From: Pseudomonas sp. CFBP13508
GTDB taxonomy: Bacteria; Pseudomonadota; Gammaproteobacteria; Pseudomonadales; Pseudomonadaceae
Direction of reading: 5' to 3'
Length of the DNA stretch: 64,000 nucleotides
Assembly (NCBI RefSeq): GCF_005233515.1
Contig: NZ_QFZZ01000001.1
Coordinates: forward strand, 463,320 to 527,319
Position 1 is the stretch's first letter; each line of letters starts with the position of its first letter. The notes beneath the pieces were generated by a model. It searched no databases. It was not told where the DNA came from and saw nothing but the letters and a program-made list of their open reading frames with translations. The position numbers were made by a program, and so were the translations under genes. This document shows positions 7,908 through 15,998 of the stretch, in pieces.

Positions 7908-8519
7908 ATGGGGACTATGGAACGTTATTCGAAAGTGGGCATGCAGGAGCTCGATCAACGCCTGTCGAAGATCGTCGAAGCCGCGCGCAAGAAGCCGGTT
8001 TCGGTGTATCGCTATGGCGCGCCGTGGGTCTGGATCGTCTCGCAGGATGACTGGCAGGGCGCTCTGAAAGAAGTGTCCAGCTACATTCCGCCGGGCCATT
8101 CGCTGGTGTTGCTGCGCCCGCAGATCGACGATCTGCTCGACGCCCATCAGGACCTGCTGCACGACCTCAATGCCGTGCCCGGCATGCTCATTCCCGCGCA
8201 GACGGTGATGCACATCCTGCTCCTGCAATTGCTCTATTCGGTGCCCAGCGAACAGCAGCTCTATGAACAGCTGAACTACAACCTGCTGTTCCGCTGGTTC
8301 GTCGGCCTCGGCCTGAACCAGAAAGTCTGGAGCTTCACCGCCCTCAGCCGTGACATCACCACGTTGCTCAACGAGCCGCGCGCGGTGCTGCTGATTCAGA
8401 AAATCATCGGCGAAGTGTTCTGCGGTGCCTTGCTGCAAATGCCCGAGTTCTCGCTGAACTTTGCGCTGTTGCACACCTGGCTGGGCAAGCACGCCTGCGC
8501 CACAACGATCAGCAATTGA
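7908..8519 (+). CDS. phdA: PhdA-like protein: Phd/YefM-type N-terminus fused to IS5-type transposase N-terminal domain
   Basis: A 203-residue protein. Residues about 4-50 resemble the Phd/YefM antitoxin fold (KVGMQELDQRLSKIVEAARK, then PVSVYRYGAPWVWIVSQDDW). Residues about 100-175 match the InsH/DUF772 N-terminal region of IS5-type transposases (LLLQLLYSVPSEQQLYEQLN, NLLFRWFVGLGLN). No DDE catalytic domain follows, so it cannot transpose. From memory, P. aeruginosa PA0691 (PhdA), which lies between pdtA and pdtB and affects biofilm DNA release, has the same context. Here it is 55 bases before the TpsB gene. Start ATG 7908 follows GGGAGTGAGGCA; ATG 7917 is also possible. Molecular role is not established. 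Confidence 0.7.
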   Translation: MGTMERYSKVGMQELDQRLSKIVEAARKKPVSVYRYGAPWVWIVSQDDWQGALKEVSSYIPPGHSLVLLRPQIDDLLDAHQDLLHDLNAVPGMLIPAQTVMHILLLQLLYSVPSEQQLYEQLNYNLLFRWFVGLGLNQKVWSFTALSRDITTLLNEPRAVLLIQKIIGEVFCGALLQMPEFSLNFALLHTWLGKHACATTISN

Positions 8520-8573
8520 CGCAGCACACCGGGCGCTAACGCCCACAGGTCATCGCGAATTTCAGGGGGTAAT

Positions 8574-10172
8574 GTGGAACGGATTTTCACGTCACGGCTG
8601 GCGCTGTGGGGCTGGCTGCTGGTGACGGCGGGCGCGCAGCCGGCGCTGGCCGAGGAGGGCACAGAAGCGCCCGCCGCGCAGCGTCTGGTCGACGTCAACG
8701 AATACTTCGTGCGCGGCAATACCGTGCTCGATGCCCGGGCGATCGAAGAAGCGGTGTACCCGTTTCTCGGCCCGCAGAAAGCCTTGAGCGACATCGAAGG
8801 CGCCCGCGATGCGTTGCAGAAGGCCTATCAGGAACGCGGCTATCAATCGGTGTTTGTCGAGCTGCCCGAGCAGGCCGTGGCCGATGGCATCGTTTATCTG
8901 CAAGTCAGTGAAACCAAAGTCGGCCGGGTGCGCGTGGTCGGCGCCAAACACTATTCGCCGCTGGACATCCGCGACAACGTACCGGCGCTGAAAGAAGGCG
9001 AGGTGCCGGACTTTGCCAAAGTCCAGGGCGAACTCGCGCAGCTCAATAAAACTCCCGGTCGCCAGGTCATGCCGCTGGTGCGCGAAGGTCAGCGCCCCGG
9101 CACCATGGATGTCGACTTGCAGGTCGAAGACCAGAACCCGTGGACGGCCAGCGTCGGTCTCAATAACGATTACAGTGCCGACACCGAAAAGCTGCGCAGC
9201 GTCACCAGCCTCGGTTACAACAACCTTTGGCAGCTCGGCCACAGCGTCAACCTGACGTTCTTCACCGCGCCCCAGGAAACCGACAACGCCAAGGTCTGGT
9301 CGGGCTCCTACACCGCGCCGCTGAGCGAGCGCTGGAGCGTGCAGTTCTCCGGTTACCAGTCCGACAGCAACGTTGCCACCATCGGCGGCAGCAACGTGCT
9401 CGGCAAGGGTCACAGCTACGGCGTCGCGGCGATTTACACATTGCCCTCGAGCGGCAATTGGTCGAACTCGCTGTCCGCCGGTATCGACTTCAAGGACTTC
9501 GACGAGCGCCTGAGCCTGTCCGGCGAAAGCGACAAGGTGCCGCTCAAATACGCGCCGTTCACCTTCGCCTACAACGGCTTTCGCTACAGCGAAAAGAGCC
9601 AGCTCGGCGTCGGCCTGAGTCTGGTGGCCGCCACGCGCAGCGTGTTCGGCTACGGCAGCGACGACGAAGACTTCGACTACAAACGCTATCGCGCCAAACC
9701 GAGTTTCGCCGTGCTCAAGGGCGACACCAACTACACCTGGACCTTCGACAGCGACTGGCAGAGCGCAAGCAAAGCCGCATTCCAACTCGCCTCGGGGCCG
9801 CTGGTTTCCAACGAACAATTCTCCGCCGGTGGCGCCACCTCGGTGCGCGGCTATCTCGCGGCTGAACGTACCGCTGATGACGGCTATTTGCTCAGCCAGG
9901 AATTGCGCACACCGTCGCTGGCGAAATTCGTCGGCACGTGGATGCAGGACTGGCGCTTCTATGCCTTCGCCGAGGGCGCGCAGTTGTATCTGCGCGACGA
10001 ACTGCCGGACCAGGACGCCAATTACGCCTTGGCCAGCGTCGGCCTCGGCACCCGCGCCAGCCTCAGTAAATGGCTGTCCGGCAGCCTCGACTGGGGCTAC
10101 CCGCTACTCGAAGGGCCGAACACCTCAAAGCAGGAATCGCGCCTGCACTTCAACCTTCAAGCCACTTTCTAA
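8574..10172 (+). CDS. pdtB: TpsB outer-membrane transporter of two-partner secretion (ShlB/FhaC family, PdtB-like)
   Basis: A 532-residue outer-membrane protein: signal peptide ending ALA (about residue 23), a POTRA_2 domain (about 75-150, GRVRVVGAKHYSPLDIRDNV), then a beta barrel carrying the conserved loop motif VRGYLAAERTADDGYLLSQE and a terminal aromatic residue (LHFNLQATF). TpsB proteins secrete a partner TpsA exoprotein across the outer membrane. The start is GTG 8574 with an AGGGGG ribosome site; the overlapping ATG at 8572 is in another frame. The family and neighbours match P. aeruginosa pdtB. No TpsA gene lies in the window, so its substrate must be encoded elsewhere or have been lost. 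Confidence 0.9.
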   Translation: MERIFTSRLALWGWLLVTAGAQPALAEEGTEAPAAQRLVDVNEYFVRGNTVLDARAIEEAVYPFLGPQKALSDIEGARDALQKAYQERGYQSVFVELPEQAVADGIVYLQVSETKVGRVRVVGAKHYSPLDIRDNVPALKEGEVPDFAKVQGELAQLNKTPGRQVMPLVREGQRPGTMDVDLQVEDQNPWTASVGLNNDYSADTEKLRSVTSLGYNNLWQLGHSVNLTFFTAPQETDNAKVWSGSYTAPLSERWSVQFSGYQSDSNVATIGGSNVLGKGHSYGVAAIYTLPSSGNWSNSLSAGIDFKDFDERLSLSGESDKVPLKYAPFTFAYNGFRYSEKSQLGVGLSLVAATRSVFGYGSDDEDFDYKRYRAKPSFAVLKGDTNYTWTFDSDWQSASKAAFQLASGPLVSNEQFSAGGATSVRGYLAAERTADDGYLLSQELRTPSLAKFVGTWMQDWRFYAFAEGAQLYLRDELPDQDANYALASVGLGTRASLSKWLSGSLDWGYPLLEGPNTSKQESRLHFNLQATF

Positions 10173-10184
10173 CGGAGCACGTCC

Positions 10185-11984
10185 ATGCAACGCCTCTTTC
10201 TTTCGTTGTTGATCTGCCTGGGCTTCGTGCTCCCGGCCACGGCTCAGGCCTGGTGGCAGGACGACTGGCATTACCGCAAACAGATTGCCGTCGACACCAC
10301 GCCCCAAGGCGCGGCGATCAATCAGCCCCTCGGCCGCACCACGCTGCTGGTGCGCCTGCACACCGGCAACTTCACCTTCGACGGCGTGAAAGAGGACGGC
10401 TCCGATCTGCGCTTCGTCGCCGCCGATGACAAAACCGTGCTCAACCACCAGATCGAAAGTTTCGACGCGCTGATGGGCATGGCGCTGATCTGGGTTGATG
10501 TGCCGAATGTAGAGGGCGGTCAGCGTCAGGACATCTGGATGTACTACGGCAACCAGAAAGCCCCGGCTACCGGCAACGGCCAGTTGACCTTCGATCCGAG
10601 TTATACCGCGCTGTATCACTTCGACGGCGCCACCGGCACCCCGGCGAAAGACACCACGGCGTACGGCAACACCGCGCAAAGCGCGACCGGTGCCGCGATC
10701 GACGGCGTAGTGGGTCGCGCCTTGCAGTTCAGCGGTCAACCGTTGCTGCTGCCGGCCAGCCCATCGTTGCAACACAACGCCGGAAGCGCGTTTACCTTCA
10801 GTGCCTGGCTGCGTCTGGATCAGGCCAGTGGCGAGCAACTGATTCTCGCTCGCCGCGAAGGCACGCAAAGTTTGCTGGTCGGTGTCAGCCAAGGCCTGCC
10901 GTTTGTGGAGATCGACGGCCAGCGCGCCGCTGCCACACAAGCGCTGGCGCCGGGGCAATGGCAACACGTCGCGCTAACTGCCGAGGGCTCGAAAGTCACT
11001 CTGTACATCAACGGTCGCGAGAGTGCTGCGTTGGCCCAAGCGATGCCGGCATTCAACTCGGTCATGGCCATCGGCGCCGATCTGCAGGAAGGCGCGTTCC
11101 AGCCGTTCGCTGGCGCCATCGATGAACTGCGCCTGTCGAAAGTCGCCCGTCCGGCTGCGCTGCTGCTGGCCGACGCCACCTCGCAAGGCGCGGAATCGAA
11201 ACTGGTGGCTTACGGCGTCGATGAGGAACAGTCCGGCTTTGGTTTCGGCAGTCTCGGCTTCCTGCTCAAAGCGGTGCCAATCGACGCCTGGGTGATCATC
11301 GCCGTGCTGGTACTGATGATGTTCCAGTCGTGGATCATCATGCTGCGCAAGAACCGCAGCCTCAGCCGCGTCACCGCTGCCAACGAAGATTTCCGCGCGC
11401 AATTCGCCAAGGTCGGCACACGTCTGGAGATGTTCGCCGACGACGCGCAACTCGCCCAACGCCTGCAGCATTCGTCGCTGTGGCGCCTGTATCTGGTGGC
11501 AGTCAAAGAGATTCGCACCCGCCGCGAGCAGGGCGCCGATACCTCCTCGGTTTCAGCGGCGACCATCGAAGCCATCCGCTGCTCGATGGACGGCGTGCGC
11601 ACCCGCGAAAACCAGCAACTGAGTTCGAAACTCTCGACCCTGTCCAACGCCATCGCCGGCGGCCCGTACATCGGCCTGCTCGGCACGGTGCTGGGGATCA
11701 TGGTGGTGTTCCTCGGCACGGCAATGGCCGGCGACGTCAACATCAACGCCATCGCTCCCGGTATGGCCGCCGCGCTGTTGGCCACGGCGATGGGCCTGTT
11801 CGTCGCGATCCCCGCGCTGTTCGGCTACAACCGCCTGATCACCCGCAACAAGGAAGTCAGCGCCGACATGCGCGTATTCGTCGACGAGTTCATTACCCGG
11901 CTGGCGGAAATGCACGGCGAGAGCCAGTTCAGTGAGGCGTCGCACCAGCGCGGCCATCACGCCAACCACTCCGTACCGGCCTGA
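10185..11984 (+). CDS. DUF2341-LamG-ExbB/TolQ fusion protein (energiser subunit)
   Basis: A 599-residue fusion. A signal peptide (to about 22, ATAQA) is followed by a DUF2341 domain (about 23-125), a LamG/concanavalin-like domain (about 135-320, AFTFSAWLRLD, WQHVALTAEGSKVTLYINGR), a membrane segment around residues 365-385, a cytosolic stretch and a MotA/TolQ/ExbB channel domain (about 470-575, with GPYIGLLGTVLGIMVVFLG and AAALLATAMGLFVAIPA). It should use proton flow, with the ExbD encoded next, to power an envelope process. The large lectin-like periplasmic domain is unusual for ExbB. It sits 12 bases after tpsB. P. aeruginosa exbB2 (PA0693) is the positional counterpart from memory. Confidence 0.85.
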   Translation: MQRLFLSLLICLGFVLPATAQAWWQDDWHYRKQIAVDTTPQGAAINQPLGRTTLLVRLHTGNFTFDGVKEDGSDLRFVAADDKTVLNHQIESFDALMGMALIWVDVPNVEGGQRQDIWMYYGNQKAPATGNGQLTFDPSYTALYHFDGATGTPAKDTTAYGNTAQSATGAAIDGVVGRALQFSGQPLLLPASPSLQHNAGSAFTFSAWLRLDQASGEQLILARREGTQSLLVGVSQGLPFVEIDGQRAAATQALAPGQWQHVALTAEGSKVTLYINGRESAALAQAMPAFNSVMAIGADLQEGAFQPFAGAIDELRLSKVARPAALLLADATSQGAESKLVAYGVDEEQSGFGFGSLGFLLKAVPIDAWVIIAVLVLMMFQSWIIMLRKNRSLSRVTAANEDFRAQFAKVGTRLEMFADDAQLAQRLQHSSLWRLYLVAVKEIRTRREQGADTSSVSAATIEAIRCSMDGVRTRENQQLSSKLSTLSNAIAGGPYIGLLGTVLGIMVVFLGTAMAGDVNINAIAPGMAAALLATAMGLFVAIPALFGYNRLITRNKEVSADMRVFVDEFITRLAEMHGESQFSEASHQRGHHANHSVPA

Positions 11985-11995
11985 GGAGCACTGTC

Positions 11996-12421
11996 ATGGC
12001 GTCCGTAAATGCCTCTCATGACGATGATGACGATGCCGCCGTCGACAGCATCAACATCACCCCGCTGGTCGATGTGCTGATGGTGGTGCTGGTGATGTTC
12101 ATCCTCACCGCCACCGCGCAGGTCTCCGGGATCCAGATCAACCTGCCCAAGGCCAGCGCGTCGGTGTCGCTGTCGGAAGCCAAGACCAAGGCGATCTCGG
12201 TCAACGACGGCGGCCAGGTGTTCCTCGATGCCTATCCCGTGACGCTGGCTGAGCTGGAAGAACGCCTGCGCATCGAGAAAGCGCAGAGCCCGGATTTCCC
12301 GGTGATCGTGCGTGGCGATGCGACGGTGCAGTACCAGAAAGTCATCGAAGTGCTCGACCTGCTGCGCCGGCTCGAACTGTCCCAGGTCGGTCTCGTTACC
12401 GGCAAACCGAGTCAGGGCTGA
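11996..12421 (+). CDS. ExbD/TolR-type biopolymer transport protein
   Basis: A 141-residue protein with one N-terminal membrane segment (about 22-44, NITPLVDVLMVVLVMFILTA). The aspartate in PLVDVLMV is the proton-carrying residue of ExbD/TolR. A periplasmic domain follows, containing VNDGGQVFLDAYPV and FPVIVRGDATVQYQKV as usual for the family. ATG 11996 follows TGAGGAGCACTGTC. It is the stator partner of the ExbB fusion encoded just upstream and lies 3 bases before the TonB gene. Confidence 0.93.
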   Translation: MASVNASHDDDDDAAVDSINITPLVDVLMVVLVMFILTATAQVSGIQINLPKASASVSLSEAKTKAISVNDGGQVFLDAYPVTLAELEERLRIEKAQSPDFPVIVRGDATVQYQKVIEVLDLLRRLELSQVGLVTGKPSQG

Positions 12422-12424
12422 GTC

Positions 12425-13126
12425 ATGACCGCACAACTCCCGATTGATCCGCCGCCCGTGAAAAAGTCGCCGTTGCGCTATGTGAAGTGGGGCGCCGGAC
12501 TGCTGGTCGCCGCGCTCGCCGCGTGGTTCCTCTGGCAGTGGGCCAACGACATGGCCGGCGTGCGCCGCGAAGCGCCGAAGGTGCCGACGATCATTCCGTT
12601 GCCGCCACCGCCACCCCCGCCGCCGGAGAAACCGCCAGAGCCGGAAACGCCGGTGGAAGAAAAAATCGTCGAGCCCGAGCCAACGCCTGAGCCGGAGGAG
12701 GTCAAGCCTGAAGAAGCACCGCCATCGCCGGCGGACGATCTGGCCAACCCGATGCAAATGGACGGCGACGCGCAGGCCGGCAGCGACGCTTTCAACATCG
12801 GCGCGGGCAAGGGCGGCGGCATGGCCGGTGCCGGCGGTGGGCGTTTGGGCACGGGCACGTACAGCCAGTTTCTCGCGTTCACCTTCCAGCGCTTGCTGCG
12901 TGAGAACCCCGACCTGCGCAACCTCGCATTCTCGCTGCAGGCCGATGTCTGGCTGAGCAGCGTCGGCGAGATCACCCGTGTCGAGCTGATCAAGTCCAGC
13001 GGCAACCCGCAAATCGATACCCAGGTGCTGGCCGCATTACGTGGTGCGCCAGCCCTCAGCGAACGGCCTCCGGCCTCCATCACTTTGCCCGTGCGCCTGT
13101 CCCTGCAAGGGCGGCGTCCGGGTTAA
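12425..13126 (+). CDS. TonB-family energy transducer
   Basis: A 233-residue protein with the TonB layout: short cytosolic N-terminus, one membrane segment (about 20-38, GAGLLVAALAAWFLWQWA), a Pro/Glu-rich periplasmic spacer starting with a run of eight prolines (about 60-100), a glycine-rich stretch (GAGKGGGMAGAGGG) and a C-terminal TonB domain (about 140-230, WLSSVGEITRVELIKSSGNP). With the ExbB fusion and ExbD it forms a complete energising complex. Such complexes normally drive TonB-dependent receptors; none is present here, so the neighbouring TpsB or porin may be the outer-membrane client, which is inference. Confidence 0.9.
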   Translation: MTAQLPIDPPPVKKSPLRYVKWGAGLLVAALAAWFLWQWANDMAGVRREAPKVPTIIPLPPPPPPPPEKPPEPETPVEEKIVEPEPTPEPEEVKPEEAPPSPADDLANPMQMDGDAQAGSDAFNIGAGKGGGMAGAGGGRLGTGTYSQFLAFTFQRLLRENPDLRNLAFSLQADVWLSSVGEITRVELIKSSGNPQIDTQVLAALRGAPALSERPPASITLPVRLSLQGRRPG

Positions 13127-13165
13127 TTCACTTATTCAAGCTTCGGCAAAAGGAGTTGTGTGCAG

Positions 13166-14863
13166 ATGATTTCCAACGTGAATCGATTGTCCCTGGCGGT
13201 CGGCATGGTCATTGCGACCCTGGTCGGTCAGGCCGTGGCAGCGCCCGCGCCCTCGGAGAACGCCACGATCAATCTGATCCGCTTGCTGGTCGAGCAGGGC
13301 ATTCTCAAGCAGGACAAGGCCGACGCGCTGATCGCCCAGGCGCAGAACGAAGCGGCGCAGGCGAAACAGGCTGCCGCGTCCACCGCAGTCGCGGCCGGAC
13401 CGGTCGCCGCGCCGGGGGATGTGCGCGTGCAGTACGTACCGGCAGCAGTGCGCGACCAGATCCGCGATCAGGTCAAAGCCGAGGTCATGGCCACCGCCAA
13501 ACAGGAAAACTGGGCAGCGCCGAATACCTTCCCGGACTGGGCCTCGCGCATCAGCTTCGACGGTGACATTCGCCTGCGTGACGAATCGCGTTACTACTCG
13601 GGCAACAACAGCAACGAAATTGTCGACTTCGCCAAGCTCAACAACAATGGCCCGTACGACGTAAATCCCAACAGCAGCACCAGCCTGCCGCCGTTGCTCA
13701 ACACCCGCGAAGACCGCGAAAACCTCTTTCGCCTGCGCGCTCGCCTGGGCATGAAAGCGGTGATTTCGGAGGAATGGACCGCCGGCATTCGCATCGGCAC
13801 CGGTTCGGACAATAACCCGGTATCGACCACGCAGAACCTCGGCGGCGGCTTTGCCAAGAAGGACATCTGGCTCGATCAGGGCTACCTGACCTGGAAGCCA
13901 ATGGACGAATTGACTCTGACCGGCGGGCGCTTCGCCAACCCGTTCATGTCCACCGACATGCTCTATTCCAACGACCTGAATTTCGACGGTGTGGCGGCGA
14001 TTTTCGATCACAAGCTCAACCGCGATTGGGGCGTGTTCGGCACCGTCGGCGCGTTCCCGGTGGACTACACCAACGACACCTCCAGCAGTAACGGTTTCGA
14101 CAAGGAAGAGAGCGACAACAAGTGGCTTTACGGCGCTCAGCTCGGCGCGAAATGGGCGATCAACAGCAACAACCGCCTCAAAGGCGCGCTGGCCTATTAC
14201 CGCTTCGACGACATTCAGGGCCAGCGCTCCAGCCCCTGCGAACCGTGGGCCGGCGCGCCGGGCTGCGACAGCGACGGCACCCGCGCGGCGTTCATGCAGA
14301 AGGGCAACAGCGTGTTCCTGCTGCGTGACATCACGCCGAACCCGCTCAACCCGAGCGCCACGCCGCAGCCGCAATTCGTCGGGCTTGCGTCCGAGTTCAA
14401 CCTGCTCGATCTCAACGTCGTGTGGGACGCCGACTTGCCGCAGGACTTCAAACTGCGCAGCCAGGGCAACTACATCCACAACCTCAGCTACGACGAAGGC
14501 GACATGCGCAAGCGTTCCGCCGGACAGATCGTCAATAACCTCGACAGCAACGGCGAGATCGAAAGCGGCGCCAATGCATGGATGGTGCAGTTCACCCTCG
14601 GCAACGCACTGGACCTCAAACGCAAGGGCGACTGGAACCTGTTCGCCGGCTACAAGTACATCCAGCCGGACGCCTTGCCGGACGGCTTCAACGACTCGTC
14701 GTTCCACCTCGGCGGCACCAACGCCAAGGGCTATTTCATGGGCGGCAACTACGGCCTGGCGAAGAACGTTTCCGCCACGGGTCGCTGGATGAGCACCGAA
14801 GCGGTGTACGGCGCGCCGTTCGACATCGACGTCTTGCAGCTTGAGATCAACACGCGCTTCTAA
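13166..14863 (+). CDS. Putative outer-membrane porin (Porin_5-like)
   Basis: About 565 residues: signal peptide ending VAA (about 25), then a helical, alanine/glutamine-rich region (about 30-80, QDKADALIAQAQNEAAQAKQ), then a predicted beta barrel (from about 115: ISFDGDIRLRDESRYY) ending in LQLEINTRF with a terminal Phe. This is the layout of the 'putative porin' family of Pseudomonas. AGGAG at 13151-13155 fits ATG 13166 (10-base spacing); GTG 13160 is the alternative. It continues the TonB unit (about 35 bases downstream) and may provide the outer-membrane partner of the ExbB-ExbD-TonB complex. Confidence 0.8.
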   Translation: MISNVNRLSLAVGMVIATLVGQAVAAPAPSENATINLIRLLVEQGILKQDKADALIAQAQNEAAQAKQAAASTAVAAGPVAAPGDVRVQYVPAAVRDQIRDQVKAEVMATAKQENWAAPNTFPDWASRISFDGDIRLRDESRYYSGNNSNEIVDFAKLNNNGPYDVNPNSSTSLPPLLNTREDRENLFRLRARLGMKAVISEEWTAGIRIGTGSDNNPVSTTQNLGGGFAKKDIWLDQGYLTWKPMDELTLTGGRFANPFMSTDMLYSNDLNFDGVAAIFDHKLNRDWGVFGTVGAFPVDYTNDTSSSNGFDKEESDNKWLYGAQLGAKWAINSNNRLKGALAYYRFDDIQGQRSSPCEPWAGAPGCDSDGTRAAFMQKGNSVFLLRDITPNPLNPSATPQPQFVGLASEFNLLDLNVVWDADLPQDFKLRSQGNYIHNLSYDEGDMRKRSAGQIVNNLDSNGEIESGANAWMVQFTLGNALDLKRKGDWNLFAGYKYIQPDALPDGFNDSSFHLGGTNAKGYFMGGNYGLAKNVSATGRWMSTEAVYGAPFDIDVLQLEINTRF

Positions 14864-14880
14864 GGCGCCGGGAGAGCTTT

Positions 14881-15510
14881 ATGAACACGCGTTTTCTCGC
14901 GCTGGGCCTGGGTTTGTTGATTGCCACCGGGGCGAACGGCGAAGGCATGGAAGAACGTTTGCGCACGCAATTGCGCAGCACCACCCAGCAATTGCAGGCC
15001 CTGCAAAGTCAGCAGGCCCAGGCCAGCGCCGCGCAACTGGCGGCGCAGAACGAAGCCAAGGCAGCGCAAGCGCAGATCAAGCAGCTGACTGCCGAACTGG
15101 CCAAAGCCAAAGGCCTCGCCGAGCAACTGGCCGGACAACAACAGAGCCTGCACAGCCAGGCGCAGGCACAAGTGGCGGCCAGTGCCGAGCAGACCGGCAA
15201 GTTCAAAAAAGCCTATGACGAATTGCTGGTCCTCGCTCGCGGCAAAGAAGCCGAACGCACGAAGCTGCAAGCGCAGCTGGCGGAACGTGACACACAAGTG
15301 CAGCAATGTTCAGCCAAGAATCAGCAAATGTACGGGGTCGCCAAACAGATCCTCAGTGCCTACGAAAACATCGACGTCGCCGAAGTGATGAAGATCCGCC
15401 AGCCCTTCGCCGCCAGCGCCCGGGTCAAGTTCGAAGAACTGGCGCAGGGCTTCGGCGACGAGCTGTACAAAACCCAATTCGACGCGCCGCAAGCGGCGAT
15501 CGCTCACTGA
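14881..15510 (+). CDS. Exported coiled-coil protein of the Pdt-like cluster
   Basis: A 209-residue protein with an N-terminal signal peptide (MNTRFLALGLGLLIATGANG) and a long Gln/Ala-rich coiled coil (about 25-115, e.g. EERLRTQLRSTTQQLQALQS and AQIKQLTAELAKAKGLAEQL). A shorter C-terminal part (CSAKNQQMYGVAKQILSAYE) resembles the C-terminus of phage-lysis/envelope coiled-coil proteins. It has no recognised catalytic motif. It lies 17 bases after the porin gene and 17 before the YbjN gene, so it is part of the same unit. It may act as a periplasmic spacer or chaperone; function is not known. Confidence 0.75.
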   Translation: MNTRFLALGLGLLIATGANGEGMEERLRTQLRSTTQQLQALQSQQAQASAAQLAAQNEAKAAQAQIKQLTAELAKAKGLAEQLAGQQQSLHSQAQAQVAASAEQTGKFKKAYDELLVLARGKEAERTKLQAQLAERDTQVQQCSAKNQQMYGVAKQILSAYENIDVAEVMKIRQPFAASARVKFEELAQGFGDELYKTQFDAPQAAIAH

Positions 15511-15527
15511 TAACAAGGAAGAAAGCC

Positions 15528-15998
15528 ATGACTCAATTGATCACCCACGTTTCCCCGCAATCGCTGACCGACGTCCTGCAAGCCGCCGGTTACCGCGTCA
15601 ACCAGAGCGAACAGAACGGCATCGTGCAATTGCACAGCGCCAGTCAGGGCATCGGCTACGCCGTGCGGTTCGGCAACCCGGCGCTGGAGCAGGGCAACTT
15701 TGTCGATTTCACCTTCAGCTGTGCCCTGCGCGTGCAAGGTGATTTGCCCCAGGGCGTCGCGGAGCAGTGGAACGCGACGCGGCGTTTTGCGCGCTTGTCG
15801 TTGCAGGGCGAGTTTCTGGTCATGGAAATGGACGTGGTGGTGGCTGCGGGCGTAAGCGACGAGCACCTGCGCGGCAATCTGGAGCTGTGGGATCGCCTGT
15901 TGCAGGAATTCATCGTTTACCTGCGCGATTTCAGCCAGACCGCTGCTTCGCAAACCGCAAAATCCGCTGTCGCCGAACAAGAGGAAGTCACGCTGTGA
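15528..15998 (+). CDS. YbjN-domain protein
   Basis: A 156-residue soluble protein without signal peptide. It reads LTDVLQAAGYRVNQSEQNG near the start and FTFSCALRVQGDLPQGVAEQ and FARLSLQGEFLVMEMDVVVA in the middle, the pattern of the YbjN (T3SS-chaperone-like) fold. YbjN proteins are cytosolic and of unclear function; the fold is similar to secretion chaperones, which fits a secretion-type cluster. ATG 15528 follows AAGGAAGAAAGCC. Its stop overlaps the GTG start of the next gene (GTGA), so the two are translationally coupled. Confidence 0.75.
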   Translation: MTQLITHVSPQSLTDVLQAAGYRVNQSEQNGIVQLHSASQGIGYAVRFGNPALEQGNFVDFTFSCALRVQGDLPQGVAEQWNATRRFARLSLQGEFLVMEMDVVVAAGVSDEHLRGNLELWDRLLQEFIVYLRDFSQTAASQTAKSAVAEQEEVTL

